From Blepharisma stoltei (lineage: Eukaryota; Ciliophora; Heterotrichea; Heterotrichida; Blepharismidae): DNA of 64,000 bases. Below the pieces are notes generated by a model. The model was not told where the DNA came from. It did not search any database and was given only the letters and a program-made list of their open reading frames with translations. This document shows, one piece after another, positions 60,508 through 64,000 of this stretch. The position numbers were made by a program, and so were the translations under genes. How positions within the stretch are numbered: the stretch's first letter is position 1; each line of letters begins with the position of its first letter. The DNA lies in the NCBI GenBank assembly GCA_914767885.1, contig CAJZBQ010000055.1, positions 372,001-436,000 of the forward strand, in the 5' to 3' direction.

Positions 60508-63350
60508 CTAAGTATCTTGAGACTTGCTTGGATTAGATTGTATCGCCATTGATTTTTGCAATGTCATCCTTAAAACTCCTTTCTTTTGAACTTTTCTTGT
60601 TTCTTTTAGCAGGCAAGCAAACATTCCTGCTAAGAAGAAGCAGATTGCAAAAATTGTGACAGATATAGTATCACCATTAGAAGTATTCTAAAACTTAATA
60701 ATTCAGTATGATTTTTGCCATCTTTTTTTTTATTTTGGAATGGTCTTTGATCATGGCAAGCATTTAATCATCAATTTAATTGGTTTTATCTAATAATCTT
60801 CCAATAATCATCGGAGATACAATCCCTCCCAGCCTACCAAAAGCAGTGTGCCAACCACTAGCACAGCTTCTTATCTCAGTATCATATGACTCTGCAGTAA
60901 TAGTAGTCAAAGCTCCAACTGAAATCAAAATTAAAGCATTGATTATTGCAATACAACCGATTGTCTAAATTAATATTACGACTGCGTCGCCTACATCGAT
61001 AAAGAATAATATGCATAAAGTTCCTGAAATTCCTAGACCCACAGCAAGTCTTTTGGTAAAAAATTTACCTAGAAATCTACCTGACCAAAATTTTTCCCAT
61101 GAGATATTACTTTGCAAAACTAACGGTTTTGCCATGCAAATGTGGGATAAATTTCGACCAAATAACTCCAGAGAAATTTTCCTTATATAAACTATAGAGC
61201 CTTAGGCCCATCGCAAGAGTATTTCTTCTTCCAAATTTTGACCTCACAAGGAAAGATCCAAAAATATTTCCAGGAAGCGCGATTACTGTTTGCATAAGAA
61301 TGATTAAGTAAATCTGTAGCTGTGAAAAATCGTTTAAAAAGGTGGGCATAAATATTAAGAGGCTTATATAGCCAGAAAATGTTAAAAAATTGACTAGCGT
61401 GATACAAATAGTCGTTTTTCTATTTTTTTTGGAAAATAAGGATTTTATGCGATCAAATCCTTCGAGTTTTTCTTTTTTGGAAGCTAGTTCTTCTCTGCGA
61501 ACAATAGAAAGCATAGCTTGGTGATAAGTTAAATTAAGAGTCTTAACGTCTTCCAGATCTGTGCCTCCGCACACTTTTGACCAATGCTAACTTTTTTGCT
61601 GAGAGAAATTCGGCAGCTATTTGAAGCAGTAATCTTCTCTAGAAACAGGGCTTGTACCGTTATCCCCAAGAGTGTCGATGATTTACGAAAACCCCTGGTA
61701 ATAAACCATTGTGTGCTATGAAGGTAAAAGCCAGTCAGATACCTTCTTGCCGGTCACCTTTGGGCAATGTGACATACAGGAAAAAGAGCTACACCCTCCG
61801 AAAATAGAAGGAAAAAAGCCGCGATCCAAAAATCCGGATATCAATACCTGGTCATGGAGTTATCGCCAGCTGACTCCTAGGGCTACCTACCCCGCAAAGT
61901 TCTTATTAGATGGACAATGGTTAGAGTTAAAGGATCCAAGCCCAGCTTGCCATAAAGTGACTTTTGCGACCAATGTAGTGCATCGCCATCAAGGACACAT
62001 TTAGCCACATTAACTATGCTTGGTGATAGGATGTGAAGCTTTTAAATTGGCCATTTTCTTTCGCAATTCTTTTTAAAGTCTCTTCAGCATCAGATTCTTG
62101 CCCAATCATAATATATATCTTATAAAGGCTTATCCTTTTCCTTAACTCCAATAAAAAGCACGTTTTCTCTAACTCCCCCCCCCTTTAAATTGAAACAAAA
62201 AATTTTGTTTCAATTTAAAGGGGGGTTAAGAAAATTTTTTTATAAAAAAATTTATATATAAAAAAATTTTTTCAGAGATAAAATTTTATAGAAAATAAAT
62301 TATATAAATTTAAAGAGACAATAAATTGAGTAAATTATATTTAATAACATTATAATTTTATGGCAATGCCTATGTTTGAAGCATATTAAATAGGGTATTA
62401 ACGTATTTACATATAAAATAATGATTTTTTACTATAAAATTTTCTATTATAATAAAATTTTGTTTCAATTTAAAGGGGGGGTAATTTCCCAAAAAAGTAG
62501 GAATTTTACCTATATTTTGTTTCAATTTAAAGGGGGGGGGGAGTAAATAAAAATGATATACAATCTACATTTTAAAATCCATTCATTAAACTGCAGCACA
62601 ATAAGCAGGTGTTTCATACAATTTTAATCTTCATAATGCAAGGCATAGCTCAATTATAAAAAATGCTCCAACAATATACCGCCAATCATGGTCTTCATCA
62701 CCAATAACTCCATATACAAATAAGTTTATTCCTGAAGCTATCATTCCACCAATTGGGTAAAAGCATGACAATCCAGCTAAAAGCCATCTCTTTTCAGGTG
62801 GACAAAATTCGCTGAAGGTCGTCCCGGCAAGTGTTAAGTCTCCTCCAACTCCAATCCCAAGTAGTAAATAAAATAACATCATCATTGAGTAGTGAAATGA
62901 AAAAATTAGACAAAAGCAAGCCGCTACATTGACCCAGACACACTTCTTAAACGAATAAATCCTCCCATGCTTATCGCCTAAAGTTCCAAAGACTAAAGAG
63001 CCGATTAACATTCCTATCTGAAGACAACTCCCAATTAATCCTTTTATGGTTGAGCTTAAATCCCATAAATGCCCAGCGCCGATCAGAACAAAGCTCTGTG
63101 AAAGCATTCAAGCCTGAGCTGCAGAAAGAGCCTAAATAAATTTTACTAATCCACACTGAATGAAAACTAAAGATTGGCAATTTCCCCAGCCTAATTTATC
63201 TAACTTTGGCCACAATTTGGAAGTTTTTATTGGGATTTTTAAGCAAAAAAGAGCTGATATAAAATAGCTTGAAAAATAAAAATAAAAAAAGATATTTTTA
63301 TTTTGAATTTTGTGTAAGTAAACTCCAACTAGAACCATGGCTTCATCCAT
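60508..63350 (-). CDS. MFS transporter, SV2/SLC22-like (479 aa)
   Basis: Four IESs (129, 981, 169, 94 bp) and two 15-nt introns removed leave exactly 480 codons from ATG 63350. Twelve hydrophobic segments; the loop 2-3 signature is GTLGDKHGRIYS, ETPAY follows TM6, and the second-half loop is FGRRNTLAMGL. C-terminus AESYDTEIRSCASGWHTAFG, RLGGIVSPMIIGRLLDKT, then TM12 (ISVTIFAICFFLAGMFACLL) and a cytosolic basic tail. These are hallmarks of SV2-type organic solute or anion transporters. Plasma or vacuolar membrane; the substrate is not predictable. TGA is Trp several times. Confidence 0.88.
60688..60781. other. Predicted 94-bp IES (AAT repeats)
   Basis: Removal joins RLLDKTN to TSNGDTISVTIF between AAT copies (minus strand). 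The TA pair here would give a stop, so a non-TA boundary is favoured. Confidence 0.65.
60965..60979 (-). other. 15-nt intron in the transporter
   Basis: GTAATATTAATTTAG, phase 0, between GAC GCA GTC and ACA ATC. Removes an in-frame TAG. Confidence 0.88.
61036..61204. other. Predicted 169-bp TA-bounded IES
   Basis: TA at 61034-61035 and 61203-61204. Removal joins NTLAMGL to GISGTLCILFF in frame. The flanks around it are similar (CTTGCGATGGGCCTA, CTTGCTGTGGGTCTA), a sign of local duplication. Confidence 0.8.
61618..62598. mobile_element. 981-bp composite IES in the transporter
   Basis: GCTGC repeats (minus strand; top-strand 61613-61617 and 62594-62598). Removal joins ETPAYCAA to EFLSAKKLALVKS. 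The left part (61620-62030) is rich in GC and has a 97-codon ORF without homologs I know. The right part is a MITE (62170-62546). Confidence 0.8.
62170..62546. mobile_element. Full-length MITE, AAATTGAAAC type
   Basis: Left ACTCCCCCCCCCTTTAAATT with GAAACAAAA and inverted TTTTGTTTCAATTTAAAGGG. Right half GTTTCAATTTAAAGGGGGGG twice, ending GGGGAGTAA. Same plan and length as the element at 59990, but the motif is replaced at all four positions. Confidence 0.88.
63132..63146 (-). other. 15-nt intron in the transporter
   Basis: GTAAAATTTATTTAG, phase 0, between GGA TTA and GCT CTT. Joins FIQCGL to ALSAAQAWMLSQSF. Confidence 0.9.
63203..63331. other. Predicted 129-bp TA-bounded IES
   Basis: TA at 63201-63202 and 63330-63331. 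Removal joins MDEAMVL to DKLGWGNCQSLVF, the usual MFS start (D-LG-G-FQ). Confidence 0.8.
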
Positions 63351-63660
63351 TTTAAGATCTTAATTTATAGTAACTTTAAGATTATGAAATTTTCATAACA
63401 GTTCATGCTATAATTAAATAGTTTGGCGATTAGAGATCTGGAAGCTAAATCTCCTTATTATTGTTTACCATCAAACATCCCATATAAAAATAATAAATAG
63501 TATTATTGCTGCAATCAATTAAGAGCCGGTCAGAGTTTTGTTTCTTCAAGTAATCTCCTAATTCAAATAAATGCATTGACTTGCTCAAAATCTGGGCAAG
63601 GCGCTATAATTTATTTAAAAATTTGTATAGCCAAGGAATTAAAGAAAATATTAATTATAG
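63351..63660. other. Intergenic, nothing seen
   Basis: 310 AT-rich bases between the transporter start and the 3' end of the last gene. Confidence 0.4.
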
Positions 63661-64000
63661 CTAATTTTTAGCAATCAATAAATTAGTTCTCTTTTTCAAG
63701 TCCAAATAAAAATAATAATGATTTTCTTTTTTATTAGCTTCAATAAAAAAGCAAGAATTCTTCCCATAAACTCTATAAGCCTTATATAAGCAAGGCCATA
63801 GCAGTATCCCTATTTTATTCCATTTAAATTCATTTCCAATTTCGCTTTCCAACGCAACTCCATTATCAACAAATGCATAAACTGTCATATTCCAAGTAAC
63901 CAACATTTTATGTAAAACTCTCCCTAAATCGATAGGCAGTTCTGAATAGCTTTCTAAATCAGTATTATATGCATAAATTTTCCTATGAAATCTTCCACTG
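63661..64000 (-). CDS. Kelch-like beta-propeller protein, C-terminal fragment cut by the window
   Basis: The frame is open to the window edge (SGRFHRKIYAYNTDLESYSE) and ends at TAG/TAA near 63661. Segments such as IYAYNTDLESYSELPIDL, MTVYAFVDNGVALESEI and HYYFYLDLKKR look like strands of propeller blades. The family is uncertain and the start lies beyond 64000. Confidence 0.45.
   Translation of the reverse strand, partial: SGRFHRKIYAYNTDLESYSELPIDLGRVLHKMLVTWNMTVYAFVDNGVALESEIGNEFKWNKIGILLWPCLYKAYRVYGKNSCFFIEANKKENHYYFYLDLKKRTNLLIAKN

Noticed and set aside
61711-62004. 97-codon plus-strand ORF
   Set aside because: It sits inside the 981-bp transporter IES; no known motif. Most likely a fragment of a mobile element.
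1-64000. CRISPR arrays, rRNA or tRNA genes
   Set aside because: I saw no spaced short repeats, no rRNA-like stretches and no convincing cloverleaf on either strand. A covariance-model search was not possible.

Overview
Most likely organism: a heterotrich ciliate close to Blepharisma, and germline (micronuclear) rather than somatic DNA. Three things seen in the sequence support this. (1) In-frame TGA has to be read as Trp (TAA and TAG are the real stops). This reading joins neighbouring ORFs into recognisable proteins, for example the phosphate carrier, the STPG-like protein, methylmalonyl-CoA mutase and the WD40 channel. (2) Genes carry minimal introns of 15-16 nt (GT...AG). (3) Nearly half of the genes are interrupted by segments of 39 bp to 2.5 kb that lie between short direct repeats, usually containing TA. 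Taking out each segment plus one repeat copy restores the frame exactly. That is how internal eliminated sequences (IESs) look before programmed DNA elimination. All IES limits given here are frame-based predictions; I could not compare with a macronuclear sequence.

Layout. 0-2.5 kb: GAT/coiled-coil/AP-2 alpha-appendage adaptor. 2.5-10 kb: CFAP45, a secreted PHB-depolymerase-like esterase, and a septin split by a 2.5 kb composite IES. 10-20.5 kb: very compact cytoskeletal and coiled-coil genes, including an STPG2-like protein, with gaps of 20-100 bp. 21-23.7 kb: mitochondrial phosphate carrier and an EEF1AKMT4-like methyltransferase. 23.8-29.4 kb: one 1198-aa WD40/TRP-like channel gene with five interruptions. 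29.4-34.3 kb: calmodulin-like protein, a small gene, and a GRIP-like golgin. 34.6-37.8 kb: RING/B-box/coiled-coil/PCMT fusion. 37.9-41.3 kb: mitoribosomal bS6m and methylmalonyl-CoA mutase. 41.6-46.8 kb: small coiled-coil genes. 47.3-55.4 kb: a duplicated block with two F-box genes around three cathepsin-L-like genes whose catalytic Cys is Pro. 56.4-58.9 kb: an HESAH-motif protein and a two-HTH protein. 60.5-63.4 kb: MFS transporter with four IESs and two 15-nt introns. The right edge cuts a kelch-like gene.

Mobile DNA. Three classes recur. Class 1: MITEs of about 300-375 bp with ACTCCCCC ends and four copies of a subterminal motif, in at least three 'barcode' versions. Class 2: 0.35-0.65 kb SINE/LINE-like insertions whose 5' end begins near ATAAAATGG, with 10-17 bp target duplications and low-complexity 3' tails. 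Class 3: long-armed foldback elements. Most sit inside genes, so the genes can only work if the cell removes the insertions precisely.
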